Shown here piece after piece: positions 1 to 7,199 of a stretch of DNA of 13,733 nt. The position numbers were made by a program, and so were the translations under genes. Source of the stretch: Candidatus Solibacter sp. GTDB lineage: Bacteria > Acidobacteriota > Terriglobia > Bryobacterales > Bryobacteraceae. Numbering within the stretch: the stretch's first letter is position 1; each line of letters opens with the position of its first letter. A model generated the notes under the pieces. The model ran no database searches, was not told the origin of the DNA, and saw only the letters and a list, made by a program, of their open reading frames with translations. Location: contig JADGNT010000037.1 of the NCBI GenBank assembly GCA_017883345.1, positions 1 through 13,733 on the forward strand, written 5' to 3'.

Positions 1-204
1 CAGAGTCCCGCTATCTTCATCGACGACCATCACACGGTTCTGCCGCGCGATAAACAGACGGTGATTCGGTGGATCAGGCACAATGTAGTCCCAACTGCCA
101 TCCCCGCCCAGCGGGTAGGTGTGGGTCACGCGGTAAGACGAGGATGACTGCGCGAGGAGTAACGTAACGGTAGCCAAAGTAAGAGATAGCGCGATGTTGC
201 GCAT
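1..204 (-). CDS. YncE-like beta-propeller protein, N-terminal part only (cut by window edge)
   Basis: Only the first 68 codons are present; the reading frame is open at base 1. The ATG at 204-202 is preceded by AAAGGAA with a 5-base gap, a good ribosome binding site that supports this start. The protein opens with a short basic N-terminus and a hydrophobic stretch (about residues 4-18), a likely Sec signal peptide, so the product should be exported. After it comes GGDGSWDYIVPDPPNHRLF, then IARQNRVMVVDEDSG. This is the first blade of YncE-type / quinoprotein-amine-dehydrogenase-like beta-propellers, which in the family carry repeats of the form 'value stored for this key'. Family members are periplasmic and mostly of unknown function. 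The substrate cannot be guessed from this fragment. The family call rests on the resemblance of this blade to annotated YncE proteins as I recall them. Confidence 0.72.
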   Translation of the reverse strand, partial: MRNIALSLTLATVTLLLAQSSSSYRVTHTYPLGGDGSWDYIVPDPPNHRLFIARQNRVMVVDEDSGTL

Positions 205-838
205 AGTGGTTCCTTTCTGCCTGAGTATATCCGAGTTGGCATTTCGTTTGCACCCCAGAACGCCAAGCAGTGGTGATTCAGCCACACAGCCGCCCAGCGT
301 TTGACGATGTAGAATGACGTCGCTGATCGGGTCGATTGGCCCGAAACGGACGTCCCGGAAGACTACTCCCGTGAAGTCCTTAGCCTCACGGAACTGGCGT
401 TAAATCCGGATTGATCCTCCCTGACGCCGCAGGGTAGACCGACACACTCCAATTCCGGGTTCGTCGGCTTAACCGGAAGTTGGCGTGAACCCCCAGTCGT
501 GGGCCTCGTTTCTGCGACTGCCAGCTTCGCTGGCTGGACGTCGGACTGGTAAGAGCCACAGAATGAGAAGGTTACAGAGTGGCTCGACTCCGCTTCGATT
601 GGAGTCTGAATGGAGTCACGAATTTTGCAAGTTATTTGTTTTCTTTTAGTTGCGGTTGCGAATGTCTGCTTGGGAAAACCCTAATACGACCATGCCACCA
701 TCTTCGTCAGCGCGGCGTCGACGATCGCAATGACCAGTGGGTGCCGTTCCACGACCACGTAAAGCTCACGCCGCGGTACCCATAAACGATATTCGTCAAA
801 GCATGCAAGCGTCCGTCGACAGACCCGGCCCTTTGCCG
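205..838. other. Gene-poor stretch between the YncE-like gene and GH28
   Basis: No convincing complete gene is seen in about 630 bases. The stretch holds the promoter region of the YncE-like gene at its left. A perfect small hairpin lies at 520-534 (GCCAGC, loop TTC, GCTGGC) without a T-run. An AT-rich patch lies at about 625-660, unusual for this window. On the minus strand a 39-residue open tail ends at a TAG at 683-681 and reads like protein (it includes ELYVVVERHPLVIAIVD) but has no start codon or ribosome site. It may be the end of a decayed gene. A 68-codon plus-strand ORF at 579-785 runs opposite it and has no family resemblance that I recognise. Confidence 0.5.
224..229 (-). promoter_or_regulatory. 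Possible -10 box for the YncE-like gene
   Basis: The minus strand reads TATACT (5 of 6 to the TATAAT consensus) about 20 bases before the ATG at 204. No convincing -35 hexamer is seen 16-18 bases further upstream, so this is a weak call. If it is real, the leader would be very short, just covering the ribosome binding site. Confidence 0.25.
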
Positions 839-2473
839 CTAATGCTCTTCCGTAGGAGTCTTGGCGTTGTCTAAGACATTCCCCTCAAGATGGAGAGACT
901 TCAATTCTCCTGGACCGGCGGAAAGAAATGTTTCCGTCCCGGGAAAGGCGCGGCTGTTACGCAGTACCGCTCCTGGAGTTTGTGTCAGCCGCAGCACTGG
1001 TGACACGGCAATTGGTTTCCTGGTCGTCAAACCATCGAGTTCCAGGTTGGAGGCGGTTTCAATTGCGAAGACCGGACCGCGGTCGGCATTCAGTTGTACA
1101 TGATGCAATTCCAACGCGTCGGTGTGCCGTGCGGTAAGCCCCACTTTGCCGGAACCGATAATATCCGTCAAACGGAGTGCCATGATGGGCATCTCAGGCA
1201 GTCCATCTATATCAATCACTTTCTTTGCGCCGTTTATGGTGACGTTACTGATAGCGATATTCCGAAAAACTGGCGTACGCTCAGAAACAGGCTCCTCTTT
1301 CGTGGCCGTTTCGCCTCCCATGATGTAGTAGCTGGTGACAACGATACCTACACCGACATTTACCATGGTCCAATTGTCGAAGCGGACGTTCTCGACCACA
1401 CCTCCACGCCCGCGGCGGCTCTTGATTCGGATACCGTTCTCCGTGTCGACCGCAGTGATGTTGCTGGCCACAACATTACGGATGCTGCCAGCCGTCTCGC
1501 TGCCGATCACGACCGCGCCGTGGGCGTGGTGCACCGTGCAGTTGGTGATAGTCACATGCTCTGTTGGTCGATTCACACGCAGTCCGTCAGCGTCTTTTCC
1601 GGCCTTGATGACAATACCGTCGTCGCCCGTATCGACATAGCTATCGGAAATGCGGACAAAGCGGCTGGAATCCACTACGATGCCGTTGGCGTGTGGGCCC
1701 GGATAAGTCTCAATCATGACGTTGCGGACGGTCGCGTTCTCCGCATAGAGTAAGTGCACTACAAACATAGGCGCGCCGATGATACGCACGCCTTCCACCA
1801 GCACATTCTTCGCATTCATGAAGCAGACAAAAGAGGGACGCAGTTCCGCCGCGGCTTCGCGGTATTCTTCCTCGGAGACCGGCTGCTTTGCTTCAAGCGC
1901 TTTCAGCAGGCGATCCCAATGCGGACCGTTTGCACTGGCAGACTCGTCGCCATGTGTGGAGACGACACCTTTGCGTGCCTTTAAGTACTCTTCATAGGCG
2001 CCTTTGTATGCCTTTCGCCACGCCTCGTAATCGCCGGTGGTGAGAATGCCACGCCCGGTCACCGTGACATTCTCCACATCGTGGCCACCAATGAGCGGCA
2101 TCGGAGCTAACGTCTCAACGCCCAGATACCTGCTCTTCGTGAACGGCAGCGGAGCTACGGGAAACTCTATCGTGGCCCCGGCATCAATATCCAAGATCAT
2201 GTTGCTGAACAACTCGATCGGCCCGGAGGTGTACTTACCCGGAGGCACATAAATGGTGCCCCCTCCAGCAGCTTTCGCGGCCTGGATGGCTTGCCGGAAG
2301 GCGTCTGTCGCAGGCACAGAGCCATCCTTCTTGGCACCGTGATCGGCAATATTGAACACCTGCCGCCCTGAACTCGCAGCCAAACCATAATTCGGCGTAC
2401 AAGACGGCACGGTAAGAAGGATGCCCCAAAACGTAAGAACCTTGAACAGCTTCTTACGAAACGAATGCAACAT
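839..2473 (-). CDS. GH28 family polygalacturonase-like glycosidase, probable lipoprotein
   Basis: Glycoside hydrolase family 28 enzymes hydrolyse alpha-1,4 galacturonic acid links in pectin or related rhamnogalacturonan by an inverting mechanism on a right-handed beta-helix. In this 544-residue protein the GH28 signatures are in order: NGIVVDSS (264-270, Asp268 in place of the usual NTD Asp), GDDGIVIKAG (283-292, the paired catalytic Asp284/285), HAHGAVVIGS (316-325, His318) and IRIKS (348-352, Arg349/Lys351). The N-terminus FNIADHGAKKDG (40-51) is the usual pectate-lyase-like opening. A basic, hydrophobic leader ends LTVPSC, so Cys25 may be lipidated; Pro at -2 is atypical. An inserted charged helix-rich segment (about 155-212) precedes the core. 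The ATG at 2473 has AAAGGAA just upstream. It is the last gene of a minus-strand carbohydrate block. Its DNA is clearly less GC-rich than the neighbouring oxidoreductase gene, which could mean transfer. Exact substrate is unknown. Confidence 0.9.
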   Translation of the reverse strand: MLHSFRKKLFKVLTFWGILLTVPSCTPNYGLAASSGRQVFNIADHGAKKDGSVPATDAFRQAIQAAKAAGGGTIYVPPGKYTSGPIELFSNMILDIDAGATIEFPVAPLPFTKSRYLGVETLAPMPLIGGHDVENVTVTGRGILTTGDYEAWRKAYKGAYEEYLKARKGVVSTHGDESASANGPHWDRLLKALEAKQPVSEEEYREAAAELRPSFVCFMNAKNVLVEGVRIIGAPMFVVHLLYAENATVRNVMIETYPGPHANGIVVDSSRFVRISDSYVDTGDDGIVIKAGKDADGLRVNRPTEHVTITNCTVHHAHGAVVIGSETAGSIRNVVASNITAVDTENGIRIKSRRGRGGVVENVRFDNWTMVNVGVGIVVTSYYIMGGETATKEEPVSERTPVFRNIAISNVTINGAKKVIDIDGLPEMPIMALRLTDIIGSGKVGLTARHTDALELHHVQLNADRGPVFAIETASNLELDGLTTRKPIAVSPVLRLTQTPGAVLRNSRAFPGTETFLSAGPGELKSLHLEGNVLDNAKTPTEEH

Positions 2474-2531
2474 AGATTCCTTTCGTGGCTCTTCACCAGT
2501 TCTGCATATCGTCGTGGGGCGGGGCTTGCCT

Positions 2532-2553
2532 GGGGCGGCCGGGAGGCCGCCCC
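2532..2553. terminator. GC hairpin between the oxidoreductase and GH28 genes
   Basis: GGGGCGGCC and GGCCGCCCC form a perfect 9-bp stem with loop GGGA, 17 bases past the stop of the upstream (minus-strand) oxidoreductase gene. There is no T-run on either strand, so it is not a classical Rho-independent terminator. It may attenuate read-through into GH28, protect the mRNA 3' end, or simply be a dispersed palindromic repeat. A related shorter palindrome with the same TGGGGCGGC start lies at 7782-7800. Confidence 0.4.
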
Positions 2554-2570
2554 GCGGGCTAAGGGGATCG

Positions 2571-4007
2571 TCAGACTACGTAAGGCTTGCGATAGACGTC
2601 GCGCGTCAGCATCTTGGTGGCTTCGGCGTCGCCGGTGAACTTGGGTCCGGCTTCCAGCGTGAGTTTACGGCCGGTGCGATAGCTGATGTTGGCCAGGTGG
2701 CAGAGCGACGCGCTGAGATAGGCGTTCGAGATGGGGTCGTGCAATTCCTTCTCGTTGCGCGAGCGGCAGGCGGAGAGGAAGTTCTCCATGTGCGCGCCCG
2801 TGGCGTCGCCGCCGGGAGCGCCGCGTTCGGGACGCTCTTCCATGACGATTTCACTGCTCTCGCCCTTGTAGGCCTGGAAGCCCTGATCGCTCATTGCCGC
2901 CCAGCCTTCGGTGCCGTAGAACAGATTGCCGACCGCTACGTTGAGCGGATTGCTGGCGGGGCCGACGACGGTAGGCGTTGCCGCGGGAGGCGGGGCCGCA
3001 GCCGGCGGGGGACCGTCCGTTGGCGCCGAGCCTGGAGCGCCGCCGCGTCCGCCGCGTCCGCCGCGTCCACCACCGGCGGGCCGGCGCGGCGGCGGCGTGC
3101 CCTCGCCGCCGGTCAATAGACCGCGCACCTCGAATATGAGTTCGGTGGTTCCGTAGTTGTAGCCCGCGAGCAGCGTGTTCGGCGTTTCCTGATCGTCCTG
3201 ATAGGCGAACTTGCCGCCGAATGCGTAGGCCGTCTTGGGCCACTCCGGGTCGCCCAGGCCCCACCGCGCGATGCCGATTTCATGCACGCCCTGGTTGCCG
3301 ATATCGCCGTTGCCCGTGTCCCAGAACCAGTGCCAGTTGTACTTGAAGCGCAGTGCATTGAACGGGCGCATGGGGGCCGGCCCCAGGAACAGGTCCCAGT
3401 TGACCCCAACCGGCACGGGCTCGTTCTCCTTGTGTCCGATGGTATTGCGCCGTTTGAAGCAGAGACCCTTGGACTGGTAGATTTTGCCGATCAAGCCTTG
3501 CTGCATGGCCGCAATGGCCTTCATCTTGAACGGCGTGCTGCGGTGCTGCGAGCCGATCTGCACCAGCTTTTTGGTCTCGCGCGACACTTGCAGCATCTTC
3601 TGGCCTTCGTAGATGTTGTAGCAGGCCGGCTTTTCGCAGTAGACGTCCTTGCCGGCTTTCATTGCCCAGATGGTGGCAAGAGCGTGCCAGTGGTTGGGCG
3701 TGGCGATGGACACCGCCTCCACCGAGGAATCGGCAAACATTGCCCGCATGTCCTCGAATTCCTTGGCCTTCTCACCGGTGTTCTTCAACAGGGTCGCCTG
3801 CGCGACCTCGCGGGCGGCCTGATTCACGTCGCACAGTCCGACGACCTTAGCGCCGGTCATGCGGGAGTATTGGTTGAGGTGATTGGTACCCCGGCCGCCG
3901 ATGCCGACGATGCCAACGTTGATCTTGTCGTTTGCGCCCCAAACGCGGGAGGCGGCGGCGGCCGTGACGGCGCCGAGGAAAAACCTGCGGGTTTTAGGAT
4001 CTGTCAC
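2571..4007 (-). CDS. Gfo/Idh/MocA family NAD(P)-dependent oxidoreductase with Tat signal
   Basis: These proteins use NAD(P) to oxidise or reduce sugars, inositols and related compounds; some exported relatives are NAD-dependent glycosidases (GH109-like). Residues 6-11 (TRRFFL) closely match the twin-arginine export motif and are followed by an Ala-rich hydrophobic stretch. A folded, cofactor-loaded protein is therefore probably exported. The Rossmann motif GIVGIGGRG lies at 32-40, NHWH at 105-108, the family hallmark EKP at 125-127 and GNQGVHEIG at 237-245 (His242, likely active site). Length is 478, longer than usual, because of a Gly/Arg/Pro/Ala-rich insert at about 300-355 inside the C-terminal domain. 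The start is GTG at 4007, fixed by AAGGAG seven bases upstream. It lies 64 bases after the GH95 gene, so co-transcription is likely, though it also has its own candidate promoter. Substrate is unknown; the context suggests a plant-type sugar. Confidence 0.9.
   Translation of the reverse strand: MTDPKTRRFFLGAVTAAAASRVWGANDKINVGIVGIGGRGTNHLNQYSRMTGAKVVGLCDVNQAAREVAQATLLKNTGEKAKEFEDMRAMFADSSVEAVSIATPNHWHALATIWAMKAGKDVYCEKPACYNIYEGQKMLQVSRETKKLVQIGSQHRSTPFKMKAIAAMQQGLIGKIYQSKGLCFKRRNTIGHKENEPVPVGVNWDLFLGPAPMRPFNALRFKYNWHWFWDTGNGDIGNQGVHEIGIARWGLGDPEWPKTAYAFGGKFAYQDDQETPNTLLAGYNYGTTELIFEVRGLLTGGEGTPPPRRPAGGGRGGRGGRGGAPGSAPTDGPPPAAAPPPAATPTVVGPASNPLNVAVGNLFYGTEGWAAMSDQGFQAYKGESSEIVMEERPERGAPGGDATGAHMENFLSACRSRNEKELHDPISNAYLSASLCHLANISYRTGRKLTLEAGPKFTGDAEATKMLTRDVYRKPYVV
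3041..3067 (-). repeat. Three tandem 9-bp repeats coding Gly-Gly-Arg units
   Basis: The plus strand has CGCCGCGTC three times in a row. Read on the minus strand within the oxidoreductase gene it encodes successive GGR units (about residues 313-322), followed by Pro/Ala-rich sequence. A 9-bp period keeps the frame, so copy number can change by slippage without breaking the gene. Confidence 0.85.
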
Positions 4008-4014
4008 TACGAAA

Positions 4015-4020
4015 CTCCTT
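4015..4020 (-). promoter_or_regulatory. Ribosome binding site that fixes a GTG start
   Basis: The minus strand reads AAGGAG, then TTTCGTA, then GTG. This is the strongest Shine-Dalgarno match among the genes here and supports GTG at 4007 as the start of the Gfo/Idh/MocA gene. There is no in-frame ATG close by that keeps the twin-arginine motif. Confidence 0.75.
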
Positions 4021-4029
4021 ATTGCGGTG

Positions 4030-4038
4030 ATTATATCA
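4030..4038 (-). promoter_or_regulatory. Candidate extended -10 promoter for the oxidoreductase gene
   Basis: The minus strand reads TGATATAAT, a perfect extended -10 (TGnTATAAT), within the 64-base gap after the GH95 gene. It sits about 22 bases before the GTG start. No good -35 is visible, as often in extended -10 promoters. Immediately upstream is a small hairpin (4040-4051, GCGGC/GCCGC with a 2-base loop). The downstream oxidoreductase gene may therefore be transcribed on its own as well as from GH95. Confidence 0.45.
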
Positions 4039-4071
4039 GGCGGCTCGCCGCGCAGTGCGCCTTCTTACCGT

Positions 4072-6441
4072 TCAGCGCGCTTTTAAGTCCGGTCCCAGGC
4101 GGTAGGTCTGGCCGGCCTTGGCCTGGATTTCGATTTCGTGGCCCGCGTAGCGCACTTTGAGCGGTTTGGATTGGCGCGCCGCGATAGTGGCCTTCACCAG
4201 TTTTCCGTTCTGCCAGTCGAGCGCCACTTCGAAACCGCCGCGGGCCACCAGGCCGCTGACTTTGCCGGTGGCCAGCGCCGAGGGCAAGGCCGGGAGGAGG
4301 TGTAGGAAGCCGGCCTCGCCGCTTTGCACCGCGGTCAGGCTGGTGGGCGTGCCGTACGGGTCGTCGCTTTCGAGCAGCATCTCGGCGATGCCGGCGGTGG
4401 CGCCGAAGTTGCCATCGATCTGGAACGGCGGATGCGCGTCGAAGAGATTCTTGAAGACTCCGGCGCGGGCGTCCACGCCAGGCGCTTTGTCGGCCGCCGG
4501 CGCAATCAGGTTCCGCATGATCTGGTAGGCGTGGTCGCCATCCAGGAAGCGCGCCCACAGGTTGAGCTTCCATCCCATCGACCAGCCGGTGGCGGCGTCG
4601 CCGCGGAAAATCAGCGATTGCCGCGCGGCCTGGAACAGGTCTGGCGTGCCATAGGGCGTGATTTCGCTGCCCGGGTAGACCGCCCACAGGTGGGAGACAT
4701 GGCGGTGCTGGTTCTTGGGGTCGTCGGTGTCTTCCATCCACTCCTGCAACTGGCCGTGTTGGCCGATGTGGAGCGGCGCGATCTGCTGACGCATGGCGGC
4801 CAGCCGCTGGCGCAGATCGGCGTCCACGTTCAGCACCTTGGCGGCCGCGATGGTTTCGCCGAAGAGCGTGCGCACGATCTCGCGATCCATGGTGGGGCCC
4901 ATCACCAGCCCGCCCTGTTCCGGAGAATTGCTCGGGCCGGTGTAGAGGAATCCGGTTTTGGGATCTTTCACCAGGGCGTCGATGAAGAACCGCGCCGCGC
5001 CCACCATCAGCGGGTAGGCCGTGGCGCGCAGGAACTCCTTGTCGCCGGTAAACAGGTAGTGTTCCCAGAGGTGGGTGGAGAGCCACGCGCCGCCGGTCTG
5101 CCAGATGCCGTGATTGCTGGCGTTGATGGGGGCCGTGCCGCGCCACAGATCGAAGTTGTGATGCAGCACCCAACCGCCCGCGTGGTAGTGCTCCCGGGCG
5201 GTGATGGCGCCGGATTGGGCCAGGTCCCGGAGCGCGTCGAACAGCGGCAGGTGGCATTCGGAGAGGTTGGTCTCCTCCACCGGCCAGTAGTTCATTTCGG
5301 TGTTGATGTTGTCGGTGTACTTGCTGTCCCAGGCGGGCTGATTGGAATCGTTCCAGATGCCCTGCAGGTTGGCGGGCTGGCCGCCGGGGCGGCTGGAGCC
5401 GATCATCAGATAGCGTCCGTACTGGAAGAGGAGCGCGACCAGCGCCGGATCGTCGCCTTTGGCGAAGGCGGCGATGCGTTGGTCGGTGGGCAGTTTGGCG
5501 GCGGGGGTGGCGGCGGATGCCGCGCTCAGGAGGAGCGACACGCGGCGGAACAGCGCCTGGTGATCCTTGATGTGCGCGGCGCGCAGCGCGTCGTAACTCT
5601 GGTTGCGGAGCCCAGCGAGCGTGGCGGTGTTGCGCGGCTTGGGATCGGCCGAGACGTCGCGATAGTTCTTGAAGTTGGTGGCGCCGGTGAGGATGAGGGT
5701 GGCGGAGTTCGCGCCGGTAAAGGAGATTTTGCCGTCGCGCACTTCCTGCTTGCCGCCCTGCACGGTGGCCGTCAGGCGGGCTTCGAAGCGGATCGCCGAT
5801 TCGGCCACCTGACCGGTCATGGACAACTCGCCCGACGGCAGTCCGGTGACCTGCGAATTGGCATGCGCGCTCTTCAGGGCGGCCTGGAACGCCAGCCCGC
5901 CGGGCTTACTGGCGGAGATCCGGACCACAATCGCGTTGGCCGGGTAGCTGGCGAAGACTTCACGACGGTACTGAATCCCGCCGGAGGTAAACTCGGTGGT
6001 GGCGATGCCCGTATCGAGATCGAGCGAGCGCTTGTAGCCGGAGGGGTTCTCCGCGCCTGGCATCTCGATCAACAGGTCGCCGAATGCCTGGTAGGCCTTC
6101 TGATGCAGCGGTTCGCTCATGAACTCCTGCATGGCGAGGTCTTCGGCCTCCTTCTGCTTGCCGGCCCAGAGCAGTTGGCGGATTTTGGCGAGCGATTGGG
6201 CGGCGCCCTTGTGGGCGTAGTCGTGGGGCTCGCCGGTCCAGACGGTGTGCTCGTTGAACTGGATGCGCTCGCGAGAGGCGCCGCCGAAAATCATGGCGCC
6301 CATGTGCCCGTTGCCGACCGGCAGGGCATCGGTCCACAAGACGGCGGGCTTGTCGTACCAGAGAGTGAGGGGGGATTGCTGGGCGACCGCGGCAGGCGCC
6401 GCGGTGAGAATGGCGAGCGCCACTACAGTCAGTTTTTTCAT
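4072..6441 (-). CDS. GH95 family alpha-L-fucosidase-type glycoside hydrolase, secreted
   Basis: GH95 enzymes release alpha-1,2-linked L-fucose (some act on L-galactose) from xyloglucan, pectin side chains or mucin-like glycans by an inverting mechanism. The 789-residue length is typical. A Sec signal peptide is clear: [20 protein letters not shown], with probable cleavage after Ala20. The N-terminal domain begins [19 protein letters not shown] (27-45), the usual GH95 opening. The (alpha/alpha)6 catalytic region carries NLQGIWN (358-364), [12 protein letters not shown] (378-389), SNSPEQGG (504-511), TMDREI (517-522), [13 protein letters not shown] (579-591) and FQIDGNFG (673-680). The Asn378/Asn380 pair and Asp676 are probably the base-activating residues described for Bifidobacterium AfcA; I did not assign the acid residue. 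The ATG at 6441 has no clear ribosome site. It is first in the minus-strand block with the oxidoreductase gene 64 bases downstream. Specificity (fucose or galactose) cannot be settled by eye. Confidence 0.93.
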   Translation of the reverse strand: MKKLTVVALAILTAAPAAVAQQSPLTLWYDKPAVLWTDALPVGNGHMGAMIFGGASRERIQFNEHTVWTGEPHDYAHKGAAQSLAKIRQLLWAGKQKEAEDLAMQEFMSEPLHQKAYQAFGDLLIEMPGAENPSGYKRSLDLDTGIATTEFTSGGIQYRREVFASYPANAIVVRISASKPGGLAFQAALKSAHANSQVTGLPSGELSMTGQVAESAIRFEARLTATVQGGKQEVRDGKISFTGANSATLILTGATNFKNYRDVSADPKPRNTATLAGLRNQSYDALRAAHIKDHQALFRRVSLLLSAASAATPAAKLPTDQRIAAFAKGDDPALVALLFQYGRYLMIGSSRPGGQPANLQGIWNDSNQPAWDSKYTDNINTEMNYWPVEETNLSECHLPLFDALRDLAQSGAITAREHYHAGGWVLHHNFDLWRGTAPINASNHGIWQTGGAWLSTHLWEHYLFTGDKEFLRATAYPLMVGAARFFIDALVKDPKTGFLYTGPSNSPEQGGLVMGPTMDREIVRTLFGETIAAAKVLNVDADLRQRLAAMRQQIAPLHIGQHGQLQEWMEDTDDPKNQHRHVSHLWAVYPGSEITPYGTPDLFQAARQSLIFRGDAATGWSMGWKLNLWARFLDGDHAYQIMRNLIAPAADKAPGVDARAGVFKNLFDAHPPFQIDGNFGATAGIAEMLLESDDPYGTPTSLTAVQSGEAGFLHLLPALPSALATGKVSGLVARGGFEVALDWQNGKLVKATIAARQSKPLKVRYAGHEIEIQAKAGQTYRLGPDLKAR

Positions 6442-6490
6442 AGAAGAAAGCCGGGGAACAATAAGACCGCTCCGGACCCAGAGGGTACCC

Positions 6491-6520
6491 CGGTCGCGGC
6501 TCTGATCGGAGCCACGACCG
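6491..6520. terminator. 12-bp stem-loop just after clpP
   Basis: CGGTCGCGGCTC pairs with GAGCCACGACCG (one G-U or A-C position, depending on strand) around loop TGATCG. Read on the minus strand the G-U pair is allowed and the stem is continuous. It starts 12 bases past the clpP stop codon and separates clpP from GH95. There is no U-run, so termination is only inferred. The motif resembles a palindrome I recall as dispersed in many soil-bacterium genomes. Confidence 0.5.
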
Positions 6521-6532
6521 TCAGGGAGTGAT

Positions 6533-7153
6533 TTAGCCTTTGATCGGAATGGGGCTGAGATCGCGGCTGAAGATGACGCGATCGATCATGCCGTAGAGGA
6601 CGGCCTGATCGGGCTCCATGATGTAGTCGCGGTCCACATCCTTGGCTACGCGCTCGATCGACTGGCCGGTGGCGTTGGCCAGCATCGAGTTGAGGATTTC
6701 CCGCATGCGCAGGATTTCGCGGGCGTAGATATCGATATCGGCCGCCTGTCCGGCCAAGCCCTGCATGGAGGGCTGGTGGATCATGATGCGCGAATTGGGC
6801 AGGCTGAAGCGCTTGCCCTTGGCGCCTTTGGCGAGCAGCACGGCCGCCATGGAGGCCGCCTGCCCGACGCAGATGGTGACGATATCGGGCCGGATGAAGG
6901 CCATGGTGTCGAGAATCGCCAGGCCGGCGGTGATGGAGCCGCCGGGCGAATTGATGTAGATTGAAATATCCTTTTCCGGATCTTCGGCTTCGAGGAACAG
7001 CAATTGGGCGATGATCAGATTGGCGACCTGGTCGTCAATCGGGGTGCCTAAAAAGATGATGTTCTCTTTCAACAGCCGGGAATAGATGTCGTACGCGCGT
7101 TCCCCACGGGAGGTCTGTTCGACCACCATGGGGACAAGGACAGAGTGTCCCAT
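6533..7153 (-). CDS. clpP: ATP-dependent Clp protease proteolytic subunit
   Basis: ClpP is the tetradecameric serine protease barrel that degrades proteins unfolded by ClpX or ClpA/ClpC in the cytoplasm. The 206-residue product covers the whole family. It has the N-terminal [22 protein letters not shown], the SPGGS oxyanion segment (69-73), the nucleophile in GQAASMAA (Ser101), MIHQP (His126) and Asp176 in DRDYIM. The 25-residue Ser-His spacing equals that of E. coli ClpP, and the His-Asp spacing is one longer. The ATG at 7153 follows GGAGG with a 4-base gap. Usually clpP sits between tig and clpX. Here neither is adjacent, and instead an Rrf2-type regulator gene lies 46 bases upstream on the same strand, so the two are probably co-transcribed. 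It may be a second, regulated clpP copy in this genome; that is inference. Confidence 0.97.
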   Translation of the reverse strand: MGHSVLVPMVVEQTSRGERAYDIYSRLLKENIIFLGTPIDDQVANLIIAQLLFLEAEDPEKDISIYINSPGGSITAGLAILDTMAFIRPDIVTICVGQAASMAAVLLAKGAKGKRFSLPNSRIMIHQPSMQGLAGQAADIDIYAREILRMREILNSMLANATGQSIERVAKDVDRDYIMEPDQAVLYGMIDRVIFSRDLSPIPIKG

Positions 7154-7176
7154 TTTGCCTCCGGATTATGTAGGGA

Positions 7177-7190
7177 CCGGGCAAGCCCGG
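7177..7190. repeat. Small palindrome in the rrf2-clpP gap
   Basis: CCGGG, loop CAAG, CCCGG: a 5-bp stem (6 bp if the loop is shortened) in the 46-base spacer. It lies upstream of the clpP ribosome site and has no T-run. It could tune the expression of clpP relative to the regulator, or be part of a dispersed repeat. Confidence 0.3.
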
Positions 7191-7199
7191 CCCGGATTG

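Noticed and set aside
520..534. Small hairpin as a terminator for GH28
   Set aside because: It is about 300 bases past the GH28 stop, has only a 6-bp stem and no T-run.
1094..1753. 219-codon plus-strand ORF opposite GH28
   Set aside because: Antisense to catalytic motifs of GH28; His/Asp-rich translation with no family resemblance.
3282..4160. 292-codon plus-strand ORF opposite the oxidoreductase
   Set aside because: Antisense shadow of the Gfo/Idh/MocA gene; no ribosome site or domain.
4324..6531. 735-codon plus-strand ORF opposite GH95
   Set aside because: It lies antisense to a clear GH95 gene with signal peptide and all family motifs. Its translation has no family features and is typical of the mirror frame in GC-rich genes.
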